Source of the DNA: Diplonema papillatum
Lineage: Eukaryota > Euglenozoa > Diplonemea > Diplonemida > Diplonemidae
NCBI GenBank assembly: GCA_030068145.1
Contig: JAPJBO010000494.1
Location: forward strand, 103,636 to 167,635
DNA length: 64,000 bases
Direction of reading: 5' to 3'
Shown: in pieces, positions 22,298 to 32,521 of the stretch
Layout of the letters: each line of letters starts with the position of its first letter
How positions within the stretch are numbered: position 1 is the first letter of the stretch
Notes under the pieces: generated by a model
Database searches by the model: none
Told to the model about the DNA's origin: nothing
The model's input: only the letters and a program-made list of their open reading frames with translations
Position numbers and translations under genes: made by a program

Positions 22298-25200
22298 ATG
22301 CCGCTTCAGCGAATGAGCAGGGTAGACAATGGCTCACATGGCGCCGGACCGCAGAAGAAAAAGGGGAACGCGCTGGCGAGGTTCGTGAAGCGCATCGGGC
22401 GTGACATCCACAACAGCATCTTCGGCGACATGCTGCACAACATGCACCGAAGTGTTTGCCTCGGCCTCCTCATTTTCGGATTCATTGTCTCCTTCGTTCT
22501 AATGTGGATTATCGCCGTCGACATTTTCGAGGTAAACGCCGCGGTCACGTTCAAAGTCACCTTCCAAACCGAACCTTCGCTGTCCGTAATGATGGGTACG
22601 AGCTTCGATCCCTTCTCCGTCTCGATTGTGAAGGCCAGTTCGCTCAGTAAGGTCGACGGCGCGACAGTCACGATCTTCGCAGTGCCCACTTCGCCCGCTG
22701 AGCTGAACCTGACCCTCCCACGACCCGGGGGGCTCGCGGGCGTACCGGTCCACACGAGAACGGTTTCGTGCCTGAACTACTTGTATTCAGATGCATCCTT
22801 TTTTGATCTGGACGACGCGTCCGCTTGCTTGGTCGCAACGCGGGGCGGCGAGGCTGTCAGCATTGACGGGGTTGCCACCTTCTCGGACTTTGCTATATTG
22901 AGCGGGCCGTCGGCGGAATACTTGCTTTTGCTGGCGACCAAAGTTCCCTCGAGCGTGTTGAGTGATGGAGACGTCGTCATTGGAGGGAATGTTGAATGGC
23001 AGGTGTTCGTGAAACCGGCTGTTGTCGGAGTTAAGGTTGAAACGGCGCTTCCTTCAGTGATTGAAGTCGGGGTGACACATACGGTGGTCTTGGCGGTCGA
23101 ATACGCGTTTCAGGACTTGACCGTCCTGCAAGCCAAGCGGGCTGCCGTGTCACTGCTCCCCCACTTACTCACCGCAGACATCACTGGCAGGCATGCCGGT
23201 GAAGTTCCTTTGCCTCTGACCCTCGACGCACTTCGGGACGGAAAAGCTGCTATTTACGAAGAAATTTCGAAGGAAAGTTTGCAATTCGCGTTTTACGGCG
23301 AACTCAACGATTCCTCGTTTCTCGTTGGTTCGTTGGCTGCAACGATCACTCTGCCTGTCGTGGTCAAATCCGCCGCATCTACATACTTTTTCCCCGCAGT
23401 TCTGTACGGCGGTCGCCACATTTCCACCTCCACGCAGGACAACGACCTCTTTTCTGAGCCGTCCACCATAGCTCCGGTGACCCTTTCCGAAACCTCACTC
23501 TCCGTCTCTGTTTCATTGCGGAACCCAGCTCTTCTGTCAAATGGAAATCATATTGTTGAAGTTCCAGAAGGAATAACCACCGAGCTTTCCGTTGTCGACG
23601 TTTCCAATGCAGCCGGAACACCTTTGGGGGGCATTCGTGTGTTGACGAAAGTTGTATCTTTCAACGGAGAACCGTGGCCGGCCTTTCGTCATGGAAAACC
23701 TGATCAGGATGATTCTCACAAAGCGCTGATAGCTCCGTGGCTTTCCGAGACCGATGCAGACGGTTCAGTCACAGGTTTTGTATTGTTCAGTGAAAAGGGT
23801 GCTTTGGGCATATATGGCGTGGTATTCGTTGTCAACGGCAGGGAATCTCCAGCAATTATCTGCAACGTCACATCAGCGGTCGCCGGCGTGAACGTTCTTT
23901 TCGAGCCTACGGGTTGGGGTAATAGCGCACACGAGTACACCGTCGGAGAACCGTGGGACAACGCTCCTCGGTTTTTCGTCTTTGACGCCAGTGGCGCGCC
24001 TATCCGCGGCAAGAAAATCACGGTTGTTCCATCGCATGCAGCATCCCTGGGTTTCCACTACGAAAGCTTCGCTTCCGATGGCCGTGGCTCCGTGTCGTTG
24101 GCTGACATCAGGGTCACGTACGCATCCACCTCAGGTGAGCATACCGTCATTTTTCTTGTTGATGACTTTGTTGCGCTGACCCTGACCGTCAACCTTCGAT
24201 ACCCGACAACAGGGATATCTCCATTTGCTTGTGCGCATATTGCGACCTTCTCCAATGTGGGTGTGCACTTAAGCGTCCTAGACACGTCTGTAGTGGAAGT
24301 CGCTGTTTACAACTACAGAGGCATGCCGCTGCCAGGGGTTTCCGTCCGAGCCGCATTGGGCGGATCGTCTTCTGAATCGGTTGCCCCCGTCAGTTTTGTG
24401 ACGAGTGCGCAACCCGACGCTTTGTATTGCGGGCAGTCGCGGGAAACACCATACGTCACCACGAATGCCTCAGGTATGGCTCGTATTCCGTTGTCCATAT
24501 CCTGCGCACTGCCTACCATCGCATCGCTCAGCTTTGCATGCTTTGGCAGCACCCGTCGCTTTCCACCTGCGGGTATTCTCGCTTCTGTCTCGCAACCATC
24601 GGGCCTCTTGTCGTATCTTGATTCTGTGACGGTTAGCATTGCGCACACCACTACCCCGCAAGGTGCTTCTACAGCGTCGGAAATCACACTCCGCGCTGAC
24701 ATGCCAACAGCCGGTATCGTTAGCAGGATTCACGCTATCCGCTATCCGTCCCGCTTGTCAAAAGTGCTTGGCGTGGCTGCTCCTGTGTCCGCGGCGGCAT
24801 CGTCGACGCCAGAAATTACTCTCAACGCCGTTGATGCCCCGGGGGACTACACGGTTGCAGTTCAAGCATTTGGCTTGTGGAGCACGCGTACCTTCCACTT
24901 CAGACTGCGTTCTCCGGTGGAAAGTGTCAATGTTGTCCAACAGACTCGCACTTACAGTGAAGCCATCAATCTTTCTTCCGGGAACATCAACATCGGCGAG
25001 CCTTTCTCAACCCAGCCATCTGTTCGTCTTCTGAGTTCTGAGGGGTATCCCGTGCCTGGAGCTCGTGTGGTTGCTCTGACGGGTCCGCCCACACACGCCA
25101 CGAATATCTTTTACACGGGTTCCGCCCTGTACCACGGCGCCCTCGCCGAGATGTCGATGACGGCCGACTTGCCCTTGAGCAGTCCGGCCGATGTAAACGG

Positions 25201-28200
25201 GATAGCCAGCTTCTCCAACTTAGGGTTCGTCGGCGGACCTACAGGTAGCGCATTCCGTATCTGCTTTGCATTTCTGAACATTAATGAAACGATCACAAGT
25301 CTTGATGGAGTTTTCACGTGCGAGGCGACGTCACGTACAGTTTCCGGGAGCGCCACTGCTGTCTTTCAGACGCAAGCAGTGCCCATTGCCTTGGCCGGCG
25401 GAGCTGTGAGTATCTCGCCTGTGGTCGCCGTGTTGAGCAGCTTGAACGTTCCATACTCTCACCTGTTGGCTGTAGTCGACATAGTGCCGTTTGACTCAGA
25501 AGCCAAGCTGGTTGGCAGCATTGATCAGAAAGGCGTCGTTTTTAAAGGCGTTGCCGCCATGATTCTAGACGGGCTGACCTTTTCCGCGAGCAGTGATGTC
25601 GGCATGTACCGTTTGAAAGTCACTGTTCCAGGGTCGGAAGCTGTGTCAACCGGCATTGTTTTGTCAAAAACACCGCATGCCTTGCAGCTGTTCACCGATG
25701 TTCCAAGCCGAGTGTCAGTCGGTACCCCGTGGACTATTAGAGTGGCCGCTCGTCTTGCCGACGGCGAGCCCGTTTCAGGAGTGGTCATTATAGCGACCCT
25801 AGTACAGGAATCGTCCGACAAACCTTGTTATACATCGCCTTGCAGTGCACTTTCTTCTGATTCGGACTCAGCAGTAACAGACATCTACGGCATGGCGACA
25901 TTTCGCATTATCGTCTCTTCCGCGATGACAGGAAACTATTCCCTCTCATTCTCAGCGAGCAGCGATGTTTCGGGGTTTGTGGACGCGGCAACCAACTTCA
26001 AGGAAGTTGCACTTCAATACGGCGGTGCGCGGGTGCCCGTTAACAACATAGTTCGCATCCCTGACCAAGTACAAAGCTACGCACAGTCTCGAGTCGTCAA
26101 CGATGCGGTGTATAAGATAGCCTCGAGCCTTGTCAGTTCCTTCACATCTTTTGCGTCGCGGGTGACGGTAGACTCAGCGCAGTTCGAAGTGTACAACAGC
26201 GTCGTTTTGATTAACATAACGAAGCAACCTGCCAGCGGCACGTACACGGCAAGTACTGGCAACTACGGCTCCTTTACCGTGCAGCCGGTGGTGAGGGTCC
26301 TGGGCACGGGAGGATTTCCGCTGGCTTTCCAGGATGTCTCCGTGACTGTTGTGGAAGGGACTGTGGTCTTTGAGTATGATACCACAGTGCGCACGGATGA
26401 AACAGGGGAGTACGCTTTCCGAGACCTGCGGATAGTAGCAGGCGACCCGGGTGAGTATCGCTTGGTGTTCCTGTGCAACGGGGAGCAGTCTGATCCGTCG
26501 GAGCCGATTACGCTGCTGCCGTTCAACGATGTCATCGATTTCGGATCGACGTACGTCAAATCATTAGCGATTGGCTGTTTGGCCGTTCCTTGGCTCGCCG
26601 CCAACACACCGGGAAGCGCGGCTGCCTGGTCGGTGGTGGCCCTCGGCATATCTGTGCTTCTGCCCCTGCTCATGATAAAAATGATCCCCGGAATCTTTGA
26701 CACGGAGCACACCTTTGTAAAGGCGACTCTCGTCTTAACTATGGTTTTGTGGCTTGCGATCACCGTGCACATAGTCCGCTTACTCGTCAGACAGCATAGA
26801 GGCGTCCGTGTCGACAGGCAAGATCGGTTGACCAATACGTACCGGTACGTTCAATGGATTGCGCGACATGTTCCGTTGGTCGCAAAGAAAGACCTGAAAA
26901 ACTACCGCGAGATGCAAGCAGCCGCATCTATCGGTTGGATCCGCGGATGTGTGCTTTCCGTGTACAACTGGTACCTGGCTTGCAGATACGGCGCTGAATG
27001 CAGAGTCAACTTGACAGGCGATTCCAACGAGCCGACATGGGTTATCGAGGGCGGCATTACATTGCATCGATGTCCAACATCATATGAAAACCCGATTGAT
27101 GCCTTGCGATGGAAGTACGCCAGGCTCTTTACAAAAGCGACAAAAGAGGAAACGAGGGTCGCCTTCAGTTTGTATGGCGTTTCCGAGCGGATTCTGGTGG
27201 AGGAGGAGACAGCGACGGTTCAAGAGCTCACCGAGGTGTTCAATCGCCCCGTGTCGAACGTGTACGTCACCAGTGCGCAAGACAGTGGGTATTTAGCAGT
27301 CTGCTACTTGCACGTCACCATCGATATGCCCGCAGATGAAGTTGTCGCTACAGCTAAGAAGAAGCTGCTGCGGCAGAAATTGTGCGGGGGTCGCGGGCTA
27401 GTACACAGCATTCATTATGTTGAAGATGGAAAGAATCGAAGAGACAACGATTCAGAGTGGACCATTTGGGATACACTCGCACTGAAGTTTTATTTTTTGG
27501 TGGTCCCCGTTATACTCGAAGTCGGCTCGACGTCAACTTGCGCAACCAAGGAGGTCACAGGCGAGGGCGACGAAGAGACCACAAAGTACCACCTCGGCCG
27601 CATGTGGGTGCGTCATCAATTACCACCAGGGTTCAATCGTTCCAACGGCGACCCGTATCCGGATTTTTGGTCGCCAAACTACAGCGCAGAAAACGCGGTT
27701 GTCCTTCAAGAGGTGACAGGGGAAACACAAAACCAAGTACCACTCGACATTCTCAAACCGGAGCACGGCGGCCGGCCAGAAGGTGTATCGGAGCCCATCT
27801 ACTATCCATTCCGCTTCCTCCTCAGTGCCGCTATTTGCGCAGTGGACATTGTCGTAATGACACTGCTTTGCTGGTGGATCTTTACGGTGCTGAGCGCATA
27901 CCTGCTGCTCCTGCAAAACAACTTGCCGGAGCCGCCTGACATGTCACAGTCGGAGAAAGACGACCTCAACAGCGACATTCAGAAGTATTTGTCAGCGTCC
28001 ATTGAAGCTGTTGCCGAAGCAGATCCGCGGTTCGTCTTCATGTCCAGTTTCGTGCCGACCGTCGAGAACGTCGATTTCGTCGAATTGTGGAAGCGCGCGT
28101 ACTACCTGACGAACCAGCTGATCTGGTCAATCAGACTAGGGGGCATCATGGGCACCGCAGCTGGAACACTGGCCACGTGCATGAACTGGATTCTACTCGT

Positions 28201-30892
28201 TCGCAATGCGCCTGTAGTCATGAAGCGGACGCGCCGAAACGACCCCGTCGAAAAGACCATCGCGACCAAGGCTCTCTGCACCAAGGCCGATGCTTACGTC
28301 GGGCTGCAGGCGGTCCACCTGGTTCTGGCGTACATAGTCGTTTTTGCTATAGTGTGGATAGTTTCCATTGTAGTTTTCACGCCTTGGATTATCAACCAAG
28401 TCATCAGCACCATCGGTTTCACCTTTATCCTCTCCACTCTTTCTGGGATGACGACACTTTTTGCAGAAATGTTTGTTCGTGCAGCTTGGGCACCGGGCAC
28501 CCGGGTAAAAGAGCCGGTCCGATACTCACGGTGGCAGTTGATTGCCTTGATATTTCACATCATGTCCGCTCTCGTCGCCACAGCGTCGCGCTGGATTACG
28601 AGCATTGTGGCACAGACGCTGTTGTTTGCTCGATTGGATCTTGAGCTCTTCCCCTCAAGCCTGAAGTCTCTTGACAGGGGATACTGGACGTACCACTCGA
28701 TGATGTACACCGACGAAACGCACAACAATCCTATTATGCGCGTGTTCATGGCCATTATGCTGACGGATTATCTCTTTAAACCGCCTGTGGCCCCACCCCT
28801 CACAGTTCAGTACATCCGATTTGTTCCAACGGAGGCACGGAAGGGATCGTTTGCCAGGATCAAGTCAATTCGCGTTTACACAGACCGCGAGCCACTGTCT
28901 CCCTGCGGTCGCGCTCTCATGCGAAAATGCGCCTACGACAAGCGACCCGACTTTCGATTCTACCGATCGCCGCTCCCCGTGCACTCTTCTAAAAAGGAAG
29001 GCGATGGCTGTTTCATTTGTGGTTCGAGGAACATGACCGAGTACTTTGCCCCTCAGTCACCGGGGCTTGTGTCCTATGTCCGTGTCCTGCGCAAGAACTT
29101 CGACGGCTCTTTTTCCAGCTACGCCGACGGCGCGCGGCTTCGGACGCAAGAACCGTGCGAGGTGACTTCTGCGGTGATTAACGGGGCGGCCTGCATGAAA
29201 TTGAGCGAACCAGCGCAGGTAAAGGGCTACTGCCTCAAAGGAGAGGCACCGCCTGGTGAGTGGCGGGTGCTGGGCTCCGCAGACGGGGACCTGTGGGTGA
29301 TTCTTCACGAAGAGTCAGCGGAACAAATGACGTCGAGTATTTGGTTCGATGTGTCAAAGGAGCCGAGCTCTCTTGCTCTTTGCACGGCATGCTATACGAG
29401 AAAGAGAGTCGCTGAAGGGCGGCAACGAGAATTGATTTCTGTGCCTTTGCGGCTTCACCGGTCTCCGCGTGCGGACGGCAATCGTCCGGACAACATCGAA
29501 CCGAAATCAGGTGTAGAACACGTGACACCTTGCTGCATAGGGGGCGATGTCGCTTTTGACAGCAAAGACGGTTTGACCTTCGTGACAGACTGCCCGGTCG
29601 ACCACTTGCGGGGTTATGATGTTACGACAGGTTTGGACGCCGACGATGATCCCATCTCGTGGAAGTTGATGATCTCGTCCGATTTAAGCACTCCGGCAGA
29701 TGAGTGGCTGGTGGCGCATGAAGTCCACCGCACGCCTTTGAAGCGCGACGTGCGGGGCATGACGACCCCGATTTTCCCCTGCTGGCCCACGCCGGCAGCG
29801 AATGTCGTTCAGCTGCACAGGCAGTCGAATATTCTTCGTGAAGTTGAAAACTTCCCAGTCATGCGCAGGCTGGTTCAAATCCGAGCTCTTCACGTCTTCG
29901 GTGCCGGTGCCGCAGACGCTGTCGGTGAAAACGCCTGCCATGTCAGCGACGAAGCTACTTACGAGTTGTTCGCCCCAAGAAAGACGGGGAGTAGTTTCTT
30001 CGCTCTACGCGCCGAGCGGGAGGCGTATCGGAACATGCGGTGCCACAAGGGAAAGTGGGCATTGGCTTTTATGTTGGTGATGAACCCGTCTCTTTTGAAA
30101 GAGCGCAAAGTACCGCGGTGCGCTGCTACAGCAGGTCGATCATTCAGCGTCGCCGCCAGTCACAGTGCTGCACTGCGCATGCGGACGAGTATCGACATGC
30201 GAAAATGGAGACAGCCTGAATTCGACGAAGACGCCCAGGAAACCAGTAGCCAGCCTTCGCCGGCGGCATCGTCCCCCGGCGAAATGGCCGGTTCGACCAT
30301 TACCGTCACGTGTCCCGGTTGTCCTGAAATTGAAGGACAGTACCAACCTTCGAAGACCATCCGCGTTCTCCGCGTGCTCAACGGAGACACAGCGGCGATC
30401 CCTCCAGGCTCAGTCGCTGCGATTTGCAGAGCATACGTTGATAAGGTCGACCTTACAGGACACGTTCGATCGCTGGTTGCCAACACAGGCCTTAGCATTG
30501 ATTTGCGGCCTTCGGAAGGTGATGCTGTCCTGCTGTCTCATACGATGGCAGATAACGCCTTTGACCCATCTACAGGCGAATCAACGGCAAAAGTTCTCGT
30601 CGTTGAGTATGAAGAAGTGTCGTGGGCCCGACCAGAAGCGTCCCAGCAAACTCTCTTCGGGTTCGACCACGAAGCGAACGTTTCGTGCTGCATCCATCGC
30701 CGAGCTGAGTCGTGGTTCGTTGGACCTGCTATTCCCGCGCCTGGGTTTTCGTTCTCCTTTGCGATCACCGAGCCAAACCCCGTCGTGACTGACATCGTCT
30801 CCCCGCTACTAAAGTGGCACGTGTGGTCTTCACAGGACGCAGCGTGGCCTAGCAGCGCACCTCTTACCGTTTCTCGAAGCTGCCACAACTGA
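22298..30892 (+). CDS. Giant membrane protein: Ig-like ectodomain plus STRA6-like (RBP-receptor) membrane domain
   Basis: Intronless, 2,864 residues from ATG 22298 (the GTG at 22256 is not a plausible start). Order: basic N-terminus; transmembrane segment ~52-76; a ~1,330-residue ectodomain of repeated beta-rich Ig/invasin-like units (recurring 'G.P..GV.V', 'TD..G.A.F' and 'G.YTL.V' patterns); then about eight hydrophobic segments at ~1437-1463, 1471-1498, 1837-1872, 1940-1968, 2001-2032, 2037-2058 and 2078-2110. The last runs into DLELFPSSLKSLDRGYWTYH (Asp2126 at nt 28673) and 'HNNPIM', which aligns with the corresponding C-terminal segment of vertebrate STRA6 (LDPGYYTY, then HPAM). A second STRA6-like signature, KGKWALAF..VMNPSL, occurs at ~2584, separated by a ~440-residue insertion that has a CxxC pair and two discoidin-like 'W.vlGS.DG..W' units. 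STRA6 carries retinol across membranes; the ligand here is unknown. The final ~270 residues are soluble and unrecognised. Confidence 0.75.
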   Translation: MPLQRMSRVDNGSHGAGPQKKKGNALARFVKRIGRDIHNSIFGDMLHNMHRSVCLGLLIFGFIVSFVLMWIIAVDIFEVNAAVTFKVTFQTEPSLSVMMGTSFDPFSVSIVKASSLSKVDGATVTIFAVPTSPAELNLTLPRPGGLAGVPVHTRTVSCLNYLYSDASFFDLDDASACLVATRGGEAVSIDGVATFSDFAILSGPSAEYLLLLATKVPSSVLSDGDVVIGGNVEWQVFVKPAVVGVKVETALPSVIEVGVTHTVVLAVEYAFQDLTVLQAKRAAVSLLPHLLTADITGRHAGEVPLPLTLDALRDGKAAIYEEISKESLQFAFYGELNDSSFLVGSLAATITLPVVVKSAASTYFFPAVLYGGRHISTSTQDNDLFSEPSTIAPVTLSETSLSVSVSLRNPALLSNGNHIVEVPEGITTELSVVDVSNAAGTPLGGIRVLTKVVSFNGEPWPAFRHGKPDQDDSHKALIAPWLSETDADGSVTGFVLFSEKGALGIYGVVFVVNGRESPAIICNVTSAVAGVNVLFEPTGWGNSAHEYTVGEPWDNAPRFFVFDASGAPIRGKKITVVPSHAASLGFHYESFASDGRGSVSLADIRVTYASTSGEHTVIFLVDDFVALTLTVNLRYPTTGISPFACAHIATFSNVGVHLSVLDTSVVEVAVYNYRGMPLPGVSVRAALGGSSSESVAPVSFVTSAQPDALYCGQSRETPYVTTNASGMARIPLSISCALPTIASLSFACFGSTRRFPPAGILASVSQPSGLLSYLDSVTVSIAHTTTPQGASTASEITLRADMPTAGIVSRIHAIRYPSRLSKVLGVAAPVSAAASSTPEITLNAVDAPGDYTVAVQAFGLWSTRTFHFRLRSPVESVNVVQQTRTYSEAINLSSGNINIGEPFSTQPSVRLLSSEGYPVPGARVVALTGPPTHATNIFYTGSALYHGALAEMSMTADLPLSSPADVNGIASFSNLGFVGGPTGSAFRICFAFLNINETITSLDGVFTCEATSRTVSGSATAVFQTQAVPIALAGGAVSISPVVAVLSSLNVPYSHLLAVVDIVPFDSEAKLVGSIDQKGVVFKGVAAMILDGLTFSASSDVGMYRLKVTVPGSEAVSTGIVLSKTPHALQLFTDVPSRVSVGTPWTIRVAARLADGEPVSGVVIIATLVQESSDKPCYTSPCSALSSDSDSAVTDIYGMATFRIIVSSAMTGNYSLSFSASSDVSGFVDAATNFKEVALQYGGARVPVNNIVRIPDQVQSYAQSRVVNDAVYKIASSLVSSFTSFASRVTVDSAQFEVYNSVVLINITKQPASGTYTASTGNYGSFTVQPVVRVLGTGGFPLAFQDVSVTVVEGTVVFEYDTTVRTDETGEYAFRDLRIVAGDPGEYRLVFLCNGEQSDPSEPITLLPFNDVIDFGSTYVKSLAIGCLAVPWLAANTPGSAAAWSVVALGISVLLPLLMIKMIPGIFDTEHTFVKATLVLTMVLWLAITVHIVRLLVRQHRGVRVDRQDRLTNTYRYVQWIARHVPLVAKKDLKNYREMQAAASIGWIRGCVLSVYNWYLACRYGAECRVNLTGDSNEPTWVIEGGITLHRCPTSYENPIDALRWKYARLFTKATKEETRVAFSLYGVSERILVEEETATVQELTEVFNRPVSNVYVTSAQDSGYLAVCYLHVTIDMPADEVVATAKKKLLRQKLCGGRGLVHSIHYVEDGKNRRDNDSEWTIWDTLALKFYFLVVPVILEVGSTSTCATKEVTGEGDEETTKYHLGRMWVRHQLPPGFNRSNGDPYPDFWSPNYSAENAVVLQEVTGETQNQVPLDILKPEHGGRPEGVSEPIYYPFRFLLSAAICAVDIVVMTLLCWWIFTVLSAYLLLLQNNLPEPPDMSQSEKDDLNSDIQKYLSASIEAVAEADPRFVFMSSFVPTVENVDFVELWKRAYYLTNQLIWSIRLGGIMGTAAGTLATCMNWILLVRNAPVVMKRTRRNDPVEKTIATKALCTKADAYVGLQAVHLVLAYIVVFAIVWIVSIVVFTPWIINQVISTIGFTFILSTLSGMTTLFAEMFVRAAWAPGTRVKEPVRYSRWQLIALIFHIMSALVATASRWITSIVAQTLLFARLDLELFPSSLKSLDRGYWTYHSMMYTDETHNNPIMRVFMAIMLTDYLFKPPVAPPLTVQYIRFVPTEARKGSFARIKSIRVYTDREPLSPCGRALMRKCAYDKRPDFRFYRSPLPVHSSKKEGDGCFICGSRNMTEYFAPQSPGLVSYVRVLRKNFDGSFSSYADGARLRTQEPCEVTSAVINGAACMKLSEPAQVKGYCLKGEAPPGEWRVLGSADGDLWVILHEESAEQMTSSIWFDVSKEPSSLALCTACYTRKRVAEGRQRELISVPLRLHRSPRADGNRPDNIEPKSGVEHVTPCCIGGDVAFDSKDGLTFVTDCPVDHLRGYDVTTGLDADDDPISWKLMISSDLSTPADEWLVAHEVHRTPLKRDVRGMTTPIFPCWPTPAANVVQLHRQSNILREVENFPVMRRLVQIRALHVFGAGAADAVGENACHVSDEATYELFAPRKTGSSFFALRAEREAYRNMRCHKGKWALAFMLVMNPSLLKERKVPRCAATAGRSFSVAASHSAALRMRTSIDMRKWRQPEFDEDAQETSSQPSPAASSPGEMAGSTITVTCPGCPEIEGQYQPSKTIRVLRVLNGDTAAIPPGSVAAICRAYVDKVDLTGHVRSLVANTGLSIDLRPSEGDAVLLSHTMADNAFDPSTGESTAKVLVVEYEEVSWARPEASQQTLFGFDHEANVSCCIHRRAESWFVGPAIPAPGFSFSFAITEPNPVVTDIVSPLLKWHVWSSQDAAWPSSAPLTVSRSCHN

Positions 30893-32521
30893 TCATGGCG
30901 CGATCAAACTTTTGATGGCATTATGTTACCCTGCAAGCGTTGACCTTCAAACCCGCCACCATGGAACGGGGCGCAGTGCACCAGCACACAGTCCAAAGTC
31001 GCGAGACCTTCCTGAACGCATTCCTGCGGCGAATCAAGGCCGAGCATCTGCGATACAGTCTTCTATGTTTCATTGAGAATAGGTAACAACCGGAAACTCC
31101 CCGGTTGTCATACAAGCTACAGTGCCAATCTTCGTATCAGTAGGTCGTTCTTCAAGCTTCGTCGCACTGACGTTTCTTTCTCTTCGTTTCAAGGAGGCGA
31201 TTTTTACATTGTATCACCTCCCCACCCAACACATCTGTTTCAATCAAATACATTGAGGCCGAGTGGCCCCTTGAGCCAAACAAGTTCGCAGCCCTTGCTT
31301 GTCCAACCTTTACATTTACACTTCATCGTAGAGAAAGACTACTTCCGTCACCCATTCACCTTCTTGGCTTATCTTCCCAGTCGTGGCGATGATTAACCAC
31401 GATTCTTACGAGTCACGAGAATTGAAGGAGTCCTCGGGACAGGAGGAAGAACGTCCCTGTGAGTCAACATCAAACCTACCCGTTTTGATTTGTTTTGCTG
31501 CAACAGTCCTGCACGATGCACGAGTCAACATGCGAGTTGGCACTGACTAGTCAAACAAGTTGGTAAAATGGCTGCACTATTAATAGTTGCACGTTTTTTT
31601 TTTTTTTTTACTTCTATTCGCGACTCCTTGCTACGTTAATTGTAGCACCTGCAATACGTTAAATATAGTTACAGATATTCAACCTGCGCAAACCATAAGC
31701 AGCACCACAAATACACGAAAAGAGACGGTCAGACGGTACCAAGAAGACAGACAGTCACCTACTGCGGCACCATACTGAGGAGGGCCTACCGTAAGTAAGG
31801 TATGTGGACAATGGCCGAAACCACCAATGACCAACAACCAAGGTACCCACCGATCCTCTTACCTCGTGTAGTCACCACTCTTACGACACTCAGAGCACAA
31901 AGAATATCTTCCCTTAACGACGAAGGTCACCCGGAGACCCTAAACCCCCGGAATTCAAGCGAACTTTAACTCTAAAAATGAGTTCAAAAGTCAGAATCCT
32001 TCAAATGTGGGCCCTTATTCTGGGTTGCGGGGCATTATCAGCAGGACGGGCCCCCCGATTGTTAACTGAGTTTAGCAGACATGGATTTTCCGAGCGCGAA
32101 CAGCCGCCTGAAAACCCGACACCCACTGCTGTCCTGTCTGCTGACACCCAGTTTCCGAGCTGATGATGTATGCGTCCGCAACTTAAAGACCGAACCTTGG
32201 CGCAGATGGGTGGTATGGAACTCAGAACCATTCCAAGCACGTTAACTGTAAACTTCCCTTAATAGCGCGCAGTAGCGCAGTGTAGGGGCTTGAACGTTCG
32301 AATCTTTACGTTTGACAATTGTATCGGGCTTCAATAGTACGATGACAGGGAACAAAAAAGTAACCAACGACAGCTGCTGGGGGGGTCGGGACAAAAGAAG
32401 CGAACCCAATATATTCACAAAACGAGTTGGAACATTCTCATATCTTTGAAGAAAATCTGAGAAATGCTCGGCCGGGGTCTGTGAAGTTGCGAGACAAGAC
32501 ACAGGATATTGCAAGAGGCAG
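30893..32521. other. Intergenic region, 1.6 kb
   Basis: Contains a 16-T run at 31594-31609 and one short ATG ORF (31978-32163, listed separately). No other gene, RNA or clear repeat recognised. Confidence 0.55.
31978..32163 (+). CDS. Small ORF with hydrophobic N-terminus, hypothetical (61 aa)
   Basis: The predicted peptide starts MSSKVRILQ and has a hydrophobic core (MWALILGCGALSAG) like a signal peptide, followed by a short polar part with an RHG tripeptide. RHG is the phosphohistidine signature of histidine phosphatases, but the following Arg/Glu context of that family is missing and the ORF stops 30 residues later. It may be a 5' remnant of a secreted protein or chance. Confidence 0.2.
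   Translation: MSSKVRILQMWALILGCGALSAGRAPRLLTEFSRHGFSEREQPPENPTPTAVLSADTQFPS

Noticed and set aside
31978-32163. Histidine phosphatase assignment for the small ORF with RHG
   Set aside because: Only the tripeptide matches; the rest of the catalytic signature and the fold are missing.
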